NCBI GenBank assembly: GCA_028280515.1
Contig: JANQLP010000063.1
Location: 1-64,000 of the forward strand
Source of the DNA: Hyphomicrobiales bacterium
GTDB taxonomy: Bacteria > Pseudomonadota > Alphaproteobacteria > Rhizobiales > Methyloligellaceae
Direction of reading: 5' to 3'
DNA: 64,000 nt
The notes beneath the pieces were generated by a model, which saw nothing but the letters and a program-made list of their open reading frames with translations, was not told where the DNA came from and searched no databases. Of the stretch, positions 9,489 through 16,844 are shown piece after piece; the stretch's first letter is position 1; every line of letters begins with the position of its first letter. A program made the translations under genes and the position numbers.

Positions 9489-10643
9489 CTACGACAGCCG
9501 GTCGAACATCTTGATCCACATCTTGGTGCGCGGCACGAGCGACGAAATGAGAAAATGCTCGTCCAGCGTGTGGGCGCCGGCGCCGTCGACACCCAGTCCG
9601 TCGAGCGTCGGCACGCCCATGGCGCCGCTGTAATTGCCGTCCGACCCGCCGCCGGTGATCGGCGTGTACTGCAGGTCGAGACCGTGTTCGAGGCACGCTT
9701 CGCGGGCGAACTCGAACAGCGCCTCGCCTTCCTCGGTCATCTGATAGGGCGGGCGGTTCAGCCCGCCGGTGACCTCGATCTCCACGTCCGGATCGTGCGA
9801 TGTGCGGTTCAGCATCCTGCTCGTGAATTCCTCGCCGTCCTCCGCGGTCAGCACGCGCATGTCGATATGCACCTCGCACTCGCGCGGCACCACGTTGATG
9901 CCCGTCCCGCCCTTGATCATGCCGGCATTGAAGGTGACGCCGCGCTCATAGTCGGTCATGTCCTCGATTTCGAGGATCTGGCGCGCGATCTCCTTGATGG
10001 CGCTGCGCCCGTCCTGATGCATGGCGCCGGCGTGTGCGGGCCGGCCGGTGGCCCGCATGATGAAATCGGCGACCCCCTTGCGCGCGACGACGACCCTGCC
10101 GCCGTCGCGAGCGGGCTCGGCGACGAGTACGTATTTGGCCTTGGCCGCCTCCGCCTCGATGTGCTTGCGGGAGAACGGGCTCCCGACCTCTTCCTCCGAC
10201 ATGAACATGAAGGTCACCGGCAGGCCGGGCTTGCGCCCCAGACGCTGGAGATAGCGGTAGGCGTAGAGGCTCATATAGGCCCCCGCCTTCATGTCGTAGG
10301 CGCCGGGGCCGTAGAGCTTGTCGCCTTCGCGCCGGACCGGATTGTCGTTGTCCTTGGTGCCCAGAGGATGAACCGTGTCGATGTGGGTCAGCACGAGAAT
10401 GCCCGGCTCTCCCTTGCCGGCGTCTTCGCTGCGCGCGACGACCAGGTCGCCCCAGGCGCCGTCTGCGGAGATGCGCTCGATGGCGAGGCCCGCGGCCTCG
10501 CAGTCGGCGGCGACGCGGTCGGCCATGCGGTTGACGGCGGCGGCATCCTTGGTCGGGCTTTCGATCTCCACCCACTCGGAGATGTCGCGGATCATTTCTT
10601 CGGTGTCGATTTGCGGCTCGTTGGGAATGGCGTCGGACGGCAT
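9489..10643 (-). CDS. M20-family zinc metallopeptidase
   Basis: A 384-residue M20 peptidase, closest in style to glutamate carboxypeptidase/ArgE-DapE enzymes that hydrolyse N-acyl amino acids or small peptides. The first zinc ligand motif is LTHIDTVHPLG, followed by GPGAYDMKAG with the bridging Asp. EEEVGS contains the catalytic Glu and its neighbour. GGGSDGNYSG near the C-terminus closes the catalytic domain around the dimerisation domain. The ATG at 10643 is chosen over an upstream TTG because AGGAAC lies at a suitable distance. There is no signal peptide. Confidence 0.88.
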   Translation of the reverse strand: MPSDAIPNEPQIDTEEMIRDISEWVEIESPTKDAAAVNRMADRVAADCEAAGLAIERISADGAWGDLVVARSEDAGKGEPGILVLTHIDTVHPLGTKDNDNPVRREGDKLYGPGAYDMKAGAYMSLYAYRYLQRLGRKPGLPVTFMFMSEEEVGSPFSRKHIEAEAAKAKYVLVAEPARDGGRVVVARKGVADFIMRATGRPAHAGAMHQDGRSAIKEIARQILEIEDMTDYERGVTFNAGMIKGGTGINVVPRECEVHIDMRVLTAEDGEEFTSRMLNRTSHDPDVEIEVTGGLNRPPYQMTEEGEALFEFAREACLEHGLDLQYTPITGGGSDGNYSGAMGVPTLDGLGVDGAGAHTLDEHFLISSLVPRTKMWIKMFDRLS

Positions 10644-11453
10644 GGGCAAGTTCCTGTTGTTCTTGTGGTTGGGGTATTCAAGGCGGGTCGAGCCCCGATC
10701 ATACCCGCTCAGGCACCGGATTGGAGTCGTTTCTCATCTCAGCATGCTCAAACCGCGCCTGCCGATCGACGGCAGCAGGTGTCGGAAAGAAGATTTTCGC
10801 GGGAGAGGCGGGGGCGCTGAATAACGGCCCCGACACAAATAACCTGAAGGGTTAGCATCAAGTCGATGCCGGGGCCGGTCTCGCGCAATGCCACATTCGG
10901 AACCGCTGATGGCACAAATGGGGCTGACAGGCGTTTTCCACAGCGATTCGCCCCAATTCCGGCCTTTTTTGCCGCAAATCGGCTGCTTTTTCGGCCATCC
11001 GGCCCGATGGTGCGCGTGTTTTCGACCCTTACCGGCGAAATCCGGCGTCCGTCGCGCAAAGTGATTCGTTTCGCGCCGGGCGGGTGAAGGGTGAAATGGC
11101 GCGCCGGGCCGTTCCGGTTGGACCGCATTTTCTGATCAGCTAAAGTGTATCTGCAATACCCTGACGATAAGCCTAGTTCACGATCAAATCGCCCATCAAG
11201 GTCATCAGAGCGAAGTGTCTCCAATTGCTGCTGGAATCAAGCCAAGGAGGTGAGGCTCTGCACTACAGCCGACTACAAGGATTGGCCGTTCCGAATGGGC
11301 ATGAACATCTCTTGCATTAGAGAGACCACTATCACCGAATCGCCAGCAAACGCATTCTAGGAATTGGTATTGATGTGTTCTTATCGTAAGGTCTTCATTG
11401 AAATATGAGAAAAAATATTAAAATTTTTAATATATTTTCATTTACCAATCATG
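10644..11453. other. Gene-poor stretch with a structured element
   Basis: No convincing gene was found in these 810 bases. The left half is GC-rich. At 10825-10877 the arms CGGCCCCG and CGGGGCCG enclose a smaller TAACC/GGTTA hairpin, which could be a small structured RNA or leader. From about 11130 the composition falls gradually, leading into the AT-rich formyltransferase gene. Short open frames here lack ribosome-binding sites and family features. Confidence 0.4.
11415..11433 (-). terminator. AT-rich inverted repeat after the formyltransferase gene
   Basis: A perfect 9-bp inverted repeat (ATATTAAAA, one base, TTTTAATAT) lies about 20 bases beyond the minus-strand stop codon of the formyltransferase gene. 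It could serve as a weak terminator for that gene. The stem is made only of A-T pairs, so function is uncertain. Confidence 0.3.
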
Positions 11454-12200
11454 TTATAATGACTGATATTTATAGTTCCCACTGTTCAATTTCTCAAAAA
11501 CCTTCTTCATTTTATTTTCAGGTATCGGATTCCAGTATTTTGCCCTGCTTTCATCCTGAATAATGGCGTCCTTTTTGGTAATTCTTTTTTCGGATATTAC
11601 GCGCATTGCCTTTCCGGCTAAAATACATCCGTCTCTGTAAACTCTAACACGGATTGATCTGTAGTCAGCATCAGATGGGAATTCATACCATTCCGATGCA
11701 ATGATAGGACCAGAATCATAGTCTTCCACCATAAAATGTGCAGTGTTTCCTACCTTATCATCATTTAAGATCGCCCACTCAACAGCCGTACATCCTCTAT
11801 ACTCTGGTAAAATGCCGGGATGAACATTTACTACCCCGTGCTCTGTTGCTTGAATGACACTCTCTGATAGTTTGCGCGGCGTCCCCGCATTCAGAAGGCA
11901 TTTAATTTTCCTGTTTTCAATTATATTCAGCGTTGAGTCATGGTTGTGGCTGGTAACGAAGTAAAATGGAATCATAAGTGACTCGAGATGATATATACTT
12001 ACATTTCCGCCATCTACTCTTTCAAAGGCACCGCCGGTACGCTCAAACCATATATTTAAGTCCTTCTCACTCTCTATCTTTGAGTCGCAAATTACATATA
12101 AATCTCTTATCCCTTGAGATATTAATGCGCTTATGTAGAACGGTAACAGGGGGGCGTTAATTGACGTCAGTAATCCTGCTTTAAATGTATCTTTATTCAT
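11454..12200 (-). CDS. Formyltransferase-domain protein (Fmt-like N-terminal fold)
   Basis: A 248-residue protein with the formyltransferase fold that uses N10-formyltetrahydrofolate. The catalytic triad is visible in NVHPGILPEYRG (N125, H127) and VEDYDSGPI (D162), with TAVEWAILND following as in methionyl-tRNA formyltransferase and sugar N-formyltransferases. It lacks the C-terminal tRNA-binding domain of Fmt, so an amino-sugar formyltransferase is more likely. Its base composition is far more AT-rich than the flanking chromosome, and it sits next to the tRNA-Arg att site. Both point to acquisition by transfer. No other glycan genes lie beside it. Confidence 0.75.
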   Translation of the reverse strand: MNKDTFKAGLLTSINAPLLPFYISALISQGIRDLYVICDSKIESEKDLNIWFERTGGAFERVDGGNVSIYHLESLMIPFYFVTSHNHDSTLNIIENRKIKCLLNAGTPRKLSESVIQATEHGVVNVHPGILPEYRGCTAVEWAILNDDKVGNTAHFMVEDYDSGPIIASEWYEFPSDADYRSIRVRVYRDGCILAGKAMRVISEKRITKKDAIIQDESRAKYWNPIPENKMKKVFEKLNSGNYKYQSL

Positions 12201-12467
12201 ATTTCAATTCTACCAATGGGAATATTTCATTCCAATATTATTGCGTTGGGCCGCAATTTCATGATGCGTCAATTTACGTAGAGAAAAACGCCAATGGACT
12301 TCGTTGTCTCGGGTTGTCCAGTTTCCTGAAATTGCGCACGACGCATTTGCAATCGAGCCATTGAATTCGAATTTGTCTCTCGTTGATTTCGACCGACTGG
12401 CAATGCCCCTCAGTTTCCCATACTTTCTCCATGCGATAAGAGGAGATTGCTGCTAACTGCTTGATAG

Positions 12468-12518
12468 AATGGCGCACCCGACACGATTCGAACGTGTGAC
12501 CTCTGCCTTCGGAGGGCA
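12468..12518 (-). repeat. attL: duplicated 3' end of tRNA-Arg(CCG)
   Basis: A 51-base sequence identical to 30747-30797. It corresponds to the 3' portion of tRNA-Arg, from CCA through the T arm to the 3' side of the anticodon loop, plus three flanking bases. The 5' half of the tRNA is absent here, so this is a displaced gene fragment and not a functional tRNA. It marks the left junction of the integrated element. Confidence 0.92.
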
Positions 12519-12648
12519 AGCGTGAACAGATTCCCCACAATTCCCTTTCATTCCCGGTGTATCACTTACGTTCACATAATCAACATGTTATAAGCCGTAT
12601 TCATGCGATGCGGTTTCACAGAGGTTCCTGAAAGCTCCCCAAATTTGC

Positions 12649-12669
12649 TTCCCTCATGCTTCCCCAGAG
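12649..12669 (+). repeat. Left candidate integrase arm-type site
   Basis: TTCCCTCATGCTTCCCCAGA(G) matches the sequence at 30670-30690 at 18 of 21 positions and in the same orientation. It lies between attL and the integrase gene. The pairing of an imperfect repeat just inside each end of the island is what arm-type integrase binding sites look like. The function is inferred. Confidence 0.45.
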
Positions 12670-12676
12670 GGGTTTC

Positions 12677-13951
12677 GTGGCGAAAAAGCTGACAAAGGGG
12701 GCGATCGACCGTCTCAAACCTGATTCGGCCAAGGATCTGTTCCTTTGGTGCGGTGAGATTCGCGGCTTCGGCGTCCGCGTGAAACCCTCCGGGACTAAGA
12801 CTTTTCTCATTCAGTATCGAAATGCCCGTGGCCGTACTCGTCGTTACGCGATTGGTCAGTATGGAAAGTGGACACTTGAGCAAGCACGCCGCGTAGCAAA
12901 GGTCAAGCTTGTGGAAGCCGAAGATGGCGGAGATCCATCTGCAGAACGGAGGGCAGAACGCCGCCGCAAGGTGAAGACGATCAGGGCGCTGTGCGATTTG
13001 TACATGGCGGATGCCAAGGCTGGTCGTGTTCTCTACAGAGGCAAGCCGAAGAAGACGAGCACACTCGCCATAGATCGGGGCCGGATTGATCGGCACATCA
13101 TTCCGCTTTTGGGTGACCAAGCGCTCGATGAGATCACACGTCAGGATGTGGAGCGGTTCCTTACGCAGGTCACCGATGGCGCGACCGCTGCCAACCTCAA
13201 GACCAAGGCCCGGGGGCGGGCACGGGTGAGGGGTGGACCAGGTACCGCGACCAAGGCGGTTAAGCTGCTCGGATCAATTTACAGCTACGCCATCAGGAAG
13301 GGCTTCGTGGATGAGAACCCTTGTCGCGGTGTGGAGAAGCCTGCCGATGGCATTAGAACACGGTTCCTCAGTGCTCAAGAGTACGAGCAACTTGGTGATG
13401 GTCTTCGCAAGGCGGAAGGGGAGGGCGTCAACGTCACGGCACTTAGAGCCATCGAAGCTCTGGCTCTCACCGGGTGTCGCAAAAGCGAGATCCTCTACCT
13501 GAGATCAGACGAGATCGATGTAGCTGGCCGTTGTCTCAGGCTTCGCGACACTAAGACGGGTGCGCAGATGCGCCCATGTGGTCAGACTGCCTTGCAGTTC
13601 CTCAGAGATACGGCCGGCAAAAAATATGCATTTCCTTCCAGCCGCGGGAAGGGACCACTGGTGGACATAAGCAGACCCCTCGCGAAGGTCTGCGAACTTG
13701 CCGAGCTCGAAGGTGTAACGCTCCATGTGCTCAGACACAGCTTTGCAACCGTCGCGCACGAACTGAACTACTCTGAGCTCTCGATCGCCGCGCTTCTTGG
13801 TCATCGCGCGGGAAGCGTGACGGCGAAGTATGCGCATGCGGTTGATACGGCGATCGCGGGTGCCGCCGACCGGGTTTCGGCAACTATCGCAGCCCGGCTG
13901 ACCGGATCGGAGGCTTCGGGAACAGTTGTTGCACTCGCTGAAAGGCGTTGA
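12677..13951 (+). CDS. P4-type tyrosine integrase
   Basis: A 424-residue site-specific recombinase with an N-terminal DUF4102-like arm-binding domain (GFGVRVKPSGTKTF, about residues 30-43), a SAM-like core-binding domain, and a C-terminal catalytic domain. Catalytic residues are intact: R268 (ALTGCRKSE), K293 (DTKTG), H350 and R353 (LHVLRHSF), H376 (LLGHRAGS) and the nucleophile Y385 (TAKYAH). The GTG at 12677 is preferred because GAGGGG lies 5 bases upstream and the family typically begins MAKKLTK. An ATG at 12656 lacks such a site. It sits 158 bases inside attL and should drive integration and excision at the tRNA-Arg gene. Confidence 0.93.
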   Translation: MAKKLTKGAIDRLKPDSAKDLFLWCGEIRGFGVRVKPSGTKTFLIQYRNARGRTRRYAIGQYGKWTLEQARRVAKVKLVEAEDGGDPSAERRAERRRKVKTIRALCDLYMADAKAGRVLYRGKPKKTSTLAIDRGRIDRHIIPLLGDQALDEITRQDVERFLTQVTDGATAANLKTKARGRARVRGGPGTATKAVKLLGSIYSYAIRKGFVDENPCRGVEKPADGIRTRFLSAQEYEQLGDGLRKAEGEGVNVTALRAIEALALTGCRKSEILYLRSDEIDVAGRCLRLRDTKTGAQMRPCGQTALQFLRDTAGKKYAFPSSRGKGPLVDISRPLAKVCELAELEGVTLHVLRHSFATVAHELNYSELSIAALLGHRAGSVTAKYAHAVDTAIAGAADRVSATIAARLTGSEASGTVVALAERR

Positions 13952-13961
13952 GGCAATCAGG

Positions 13962-14807
13962 ATGGCGAAAGGCAATGTCAAAGGCTTCGGGATCGAAGGT
14001 CTCAATTTCGATAAAGAATATTTCACTGAGGACGATATCGACCAGATCGTCAAGGCCGTGGGTCTGCCTGTCGAGGGAGATATTGAGATTGCTGGAGTCG
14101 ACGAAGAGACCGAACAGGAAACTAAGGAACAAATTCCAAAGCGACTCGCTCTGAAGCTGAAGTTGCAGCAACAAGCTGTTTTGTATTTTGGGTGGTATGA
14201 GCCGAACGAACAGCGCCCATCACCCAAACAGGTTGAAAAAACTCTGAGTGATATCGAGGCGGCAGCTGATCAACTCATTCAGAAAGTGTTTGTCGACAAC
14301 CCTCCCAAGCGATTTGCCAACGAGGGCCCCGATCGTTTGGAAGATATACCCTATGCGGTGCGAACCGCTCTGGAAGGTGCTGCCACAAAAGATGCGGATC
14401 AGCTCGGAAATTTGAACGGTCTCGATACTCCGGACAAGAACGCAGAGGACCTCTTCGGCGAAGCACTAGAACACGTCTATCGACTTCGTAATTGGGCGGC
14501 GGAATCGCGCAAAGCACTCGACGTGGGAGACGGTCAAACGGGGTATAGAGGGGACACCGGGATAAACTCCCTGATAGACGGGTTGATCGAACATGTCTGG
14601 AAGCCGGTATTCGATATGCCTGCGACTACCTCAGTGAATGAGGATGGCTTTGCGTATGGGCCGTTGATTGAGTTTGTCAAACAAGTGTTCAAGACGTTGA
14701 ACATAGTCGGGAGGGATGGCGCGCCCTTCGAGTCTGACGCGATCCGCAGTCGTATAAGAAACGTCAACGACCAGCGCTTGGCCAAATCGGAAGGGAAAGC
14801 CGTTTGA
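13962..14807 (+). CDS. Hypothetical protein (island)
   Basis: A 281-residue soluble protein starting 10 bases after the integrase stop and therefore probably cotranscribed with it. The N-terminal half is acidic and rich in Glu/Asp (DEETEQETKEQ near residue 50). The middle contains IEAAADQLIQKVFVDNPP and EDLFGEALEHVYRLRNWA, suggesting helical segments. I recognise no domain. GAGGCAATCAGG upstream supports the ATG at 13962. Codon use is less GC-biased than chromosomal neighbours. Confidence 0.65.
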   Translation: MAKGNVKGFGIEGLNFDKEYFTEDDIDQIVKAVGLPVEGDIEIAGVDEETEQETKEQIPKRLALKLKLQQQAVLYFGWYEPNEQRPSPKQVEKTLSDIEAAADQLIQKVFVDNPPKRFANEGPDRLEDIPYAVRTALEGAATKDADQLGNLNGLDTPDKNAEDLFGEALEHVYRLRNWAAESRKALDVGDGQTGYRGDTGINSLIDGLIEHVWKPVFDMPATTSVNEDGFAYGPLIEFVKQVFKTLNIVGRDGAPFESDAIRSRIRNVNDQRLAKSEGKAV

Positions 14808-14848
14808 TTTGGCCATGGGACCGGCTCTCTGAGATTTCCTAAAAGATG

Positions 14849-14887
14849 CCTCACATGCTGGACGTTTCCAGCGCAATGATTGTGAGG
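14849..14887. promoter_or_regulatory. Nested inverted repeats before the HTH gene
   Basis: CCTCACA (14849-14855) pairs with TGTGAGG (14881-14887). Between them GCTGGA (14857-14862) pairs with TCCAGC (14867-14872). The structure ends 5 bases before the ATG of the excisionase-like gene and covers its ribosome-binding region. It could be an operator for that protein or an RNA structure limiting its translation. Confidence 0.4.
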
Positions 14888-14892
14888 TCTAA

Positions 14893-15114
14893 ATGGATAC
14901 CAACGTTCCCACCGCACTGGATGCAGAGGCTGCGGCACAGCACCTAGGCATCGCTTCCAGCACCTTGGCAAAACTTCGAATGTCAGGAGACGGCCCTGTC
15001 TTCTGCAAGCTGGGGAGACGTGTGGTCTACCGCGTCGACGATCTCAACAGTTGGCTTGAGAGCAATATTCGGAGGTCAACTTCGGATCCCGGTGCAGCCG
15101 AAGCTCGCGCGTAG
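14893..15114 (+). CDS. Helix-turn-helix protein, AlpA/excisionase-like
   Basis: A 73-residue DNA-binding protein with a winged-helix MerR/HTH_17 core: ALDAEAAAQHLGIASSTLAKLRMSGDGP (residues 8-35) then GRRVVYRVDDLNSWLESN. This form is typical of AlpA-like activators and excision directionality factors encoded near P4-type integrases. In this setting it probably controls excision of the island or integrase expression. A strong hairpin terminator follows 31 bases after its stop. Confidence 0.8.
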   Translation: MDTNVPTALDAEAAAQHLGIASSTLAKLRMSGDGPVFCKLGRRVVYRVDDLNSWLESNIRRSTSDPGAAEARA

Positions 15115-15145
15115 ACCTCGCGTCCAAATCCCAACGCTCGAATCG

Positions 15146-15183
15146 AAAGCGCCGCCCGGCTCCCAAACCTAAGCGGCGCTTTT
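15146..15183 (+). terminator. Rho-independent terminator after the excisionase-like gene
   Basis: A perfect 10-bp inverted repeat (AAAGCGCCGC and GCGGCGCTTT) with a 17-base loop runs into TTTT. It lies between the HTH gene and the next group of small genes, separating the integration/regulation module from the following operon. Confidence 0.75.
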
Positions 15184-15200
15184 AGAAAGGTGAAATCACG

Positions 15201-15416
15201 ATGAAACTTATATCGTCCTCGACTCGAGCACGCAAGCGGGGCATTGCCCGCCGCGGCTCAACCAGAGCCCGAAACTTCCCAACTAGCCGACAAGATTTCC
15301 GCAGACGCGATCCATCCAGTTTCGGACGATGGTGGCGAGCGTCTGAACTCGATCAGGTCCTCTGGCGTCGCGTCACCGAGGCTGACTGGTTCATCAACGT
15401 ACGGAGGTCGCGATGA
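15201..15416 (+). CDS. Small hypothetical protein (uncertain)
   Basis: A 71-codon frame with a reasonable AGAAAGG ribosome-binding site. Its stop overlaps the ATG of the next gene in an ATGA arrangement, which argues for a real translated unit. The product is very rich in Arg and Ser, and another plus-strand frame over the same bases is also open. No family is recognised. It may be a decayed or frameshifted gene. Confidence 0.4.
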   Translation: MKLISSSTRARKRGIARRGSTRARNFPTSRQDFRRRDPSSFGRWWRASELDQVLWRRVTEADWFINVRRSR

Positions 15417-15799
15417 GCAAATTCCGCTGGCACGAAGCTCAAGACGAGATCGTCGTTCAGGATCAGGCTGCGATAGCTGTATTCAGAAATGTGCATGGCG
15501 GGATCACTGTTCGTCAAGCCAGCCAATTTGGCGCTTCGGATGACCATTGGGTGTGCTTCCGCCCGGAACATGCCATCGCCATCGCTTACGCCATTCTCGA
15601 CAATGCTGAACTTCCTGTTGACCTCGTAGAACGCACCGAGCGAGGCTTTGTCGACGTGCCGCGGCCAGATCATCGGAATGCTCCCGAGCACGACGAAAGA
15701 GACTGTGAAGACGCGCGCCTCGCATTGCCGCCACCAGAGAGCGACAGCGAGGCGAAGGCAAGCTCGCCCGACCTCTTCGCATCGAAGACGGCTTCATGA
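15413..15799 (+). CDS. Hypothetical phage-type protein
   Basis: A 128-residue soluble protein with a compact N-terminal half (FRWHEAQDEIVVQDQAAIAVF, then a region around WVCFRPEHAIAIAYAIL) and a low-complexity acidic C-terminus. It is linked to the previous and next frames by ATGA overlaps at 15413 and 15796, so the run appears translationally coupled. No known domain is recognised. Position beside a replication-initiator-like gene suggests an accessory phage function. Confidence 0.6.
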   Translation: MSKFRWHEAQDEIVVQDQAAIAVFRNVHGGITVRQASQFGASDDHWVCFRPEHAIAIAYAILDNAELPVDLVERTERGFVDVPRPDHRNAPEHDERDCEDARLALPPPESDSEAKASSPDLFASKTAS

Positions 15800-16020
15800 G
15801 TAAGCAGCTCTACATTGATCGGGTCGGCCGAAGATACTCGTCCGCGGTTGAAGGTTGGCACCCAGCGGTCATCAAGTCCTTAGGCATTCGTGAGGCCACC
15901 GCTGAAGAGCTGGCGAACGAGTCAAAGTCGGTGCCTGCGTCGACCAAGGCGGCCGAACAGACGGAATGCGAGGGCCTTCAGCGTCGCGCAGGCCTTCCCC
16001 GAGGTGCCGACAATGCCTAG
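15796..16020 (+). CDS. Small hypothetical protein
   Basis: A 74-residue protein that begins inside the stop of the preceding gene (ATGA) and whose own stop overlaps the start region of the wHTH gene at 16013. The N-terminus reads MSKQLYIDRVGRRYSS, then WHPAVIKSLGIREATAEEL, a short helical stretch. No family is recognised. The strict overlaps on both sides are the main evidence that it is real. Confidence 0.55.
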   Translation: MSKQLYIDRVGRRYSSAVEGWHPAVIKSLGIREATAEELANESKSVPASTKAAEQTECEGLQRRAGLPRGADNA

Positions 16021-16660
16021 TCAAAACAAGAAGGGACGCTCAAAAGGCGAACCAGGCGGATACGTCAAGATTAGCGGTTACATTCTGGACAGCGAGGCGT
16101 GGCTGGCGCTCACGCCTTGCGCAGTCCGAATCTATCTGGTCTTGAAACGCCGGCACCGCACGTACAGCACGGGCAACCGAAAAAACAACAATGGCCGGAT
16201 TCCAATGTCGAGGCGGGAGATGATGGACGAAACCGGTTTCCGTGAAGGGGCGGTTTCAAGAGGTGTTTCAGACCTGGTCGAGAAGGGCTTTCTCAAAATC
16301 ACTAGGAATAGCGCGTTCACAATCAAGGAAACACGCTCCAGAGAGTTTGCTCTCACTGAGTATCCCGTTGGCAACGATCTGGCGACGAAAGACTTCCTGA
16401 AATGGACCCCTGCAAGAAAACAAAACGCGGGTGCGGAAACCGCACATGACGGGTGCGAAAAGCGCACCCGTGAACCAAAAAGCGCGCACTCATTGCGCCT
16501 CACTGGTGCGAAAAGCGCACCCGTAAACGGCTCGAGCAGGTGCGGAAACCGCACCACTGGTACCTACCATGGGAAACGGGCGAAGTCGCGCAGAAGGGAT
16601 TGGTTGGAAATAGGAATGGACCGTTCGAATGAAAACCGAGCAGCACCAAATAGCCAGTAA
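16013..16660 (+). CDS. Winged-helix replication-initiator-like protein
   Basis: A 215-residue protein. The N-terminal part (SGYILDSEAWLALTPCAVRIYLVL, about residues 19-42, and SRREMMDETGFREGAVSRGVSDLVEKGFLKI) is a winged-helix DNA-binding domain of the kind found in phage and plasmid replication initiators. The C-terminal third is low complexity with repeated short units (GAETAH, GCEKRT, GAKSAP, RCGNRT). These are the translation of four DNA hairpins at 16431-16555. Such an arrangement, an initiator gene carrying its own iteron-like sites, suggests that the origin lies inside the gene. The initiator role is inferred. Confidence 0.6.
   Translation: MPSQNKKGRSKGEPGGYVKISGYILDSEAWLALTPCAVRIYLVLKRRHRTYSTGNRKNNNGRIPMSRREMMDETGFREGAVSRGVSDLVEKGFLKITRNSAFTIKETRSREFALTEYPVGNDLATKDFLKWTPARKQNAGAETAHDGCEKRTREPKSAHSLRLTGAKSAPVNGSSRCGNRTTGTYHGKRAKSRRRDWLEIGMDRSNENRAAPNSQ
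16431..16555. repeat. Four iteron-like palindromes inside the initiator-like gene
   Basis: Two kinds of hairpin occur. GTGCGG-AAA-CCGCAC is at 16431-16445 and, extended to GGTGCGG/CCGCACC, at 16539-16555. (CG)GGTGCG-AAAAG-CGCACC(CG) is at 16450-16470 and 16505-16521. The order is A-B-B-A. Stems are perfect, 6 to 8 bp long. They are candidate origin iterons or initiator-binding hairpins. Confidence 0.7.
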
Positions 16661-16844
16661 CTTCGTCCTCATTCCGTTTTGCCGCGAGGAGGCGTTCAGC
16701 ACCGCTGAGGCTGCAGAGCTAATGGGCCTGAAAGAGCGGGGTGCGCGCGAGCGGGCGGTACCGGTTTGCTCGGCCGCGACAAAGCCGACAGTGACGAGCG
16801 ACGAGCGCGTTCAAAAGCGCAGGAGAGCTTTTCGAGGGCTGTGA
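16629..16844 (+). CDS. Small hypothetical protein with HTH-like stretch
   Basis: A 71-residue frame starting 32 bases inside the end of the initiator-like gene. Its TGA overlaps a GTG start of the lytic transglycosylase (GTGA at 16841), an arrangement that supports translation. Residues about 22-44 (AFSTAEAAELMGLKERGARERAV) look like the first half of a helix-turn-helix. The remainder is basic and unlike a folded domain, so this may be the stump of a longer regulator cut by a deletion. Confidence 0.45.
   Translation: MKTEQHQIASNFVLIPFCREEAFSTAEAAELMGLKERGARERAVPVCSAATKPTVTSDERVQKRRRAFRGL

Noticed and set aside
9474-10820. 448-codon plus-strand open frame
   Set aside because: Antisense of the M20 peptidase gene, whose zinc motifs are clear on the other strand.
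10911-10960. DnaA-box-like TTTTCCACA in the gene-poor stretch
   Set aside because: A single degenerate match with no cluster, no dnaA/parAB neighbours and no AT-rich unwinding region next to it.
12274-12540. Minus-strand open frame of 88 codons beside attL
   Set aside because: Its N-terminal part ([14 protein letters not shown]) is the translated tRNA-Arg fragment. No ribosome-binding site or family feature was seen in the rest.
16766-16840. TTG start 25 codons upstream for the lytic transglycosylase
   Set aside because: The GTG at 16841 overlaps the upstream stop (GTGA) and gives a more plausible start. The longer form cannot be excluded.
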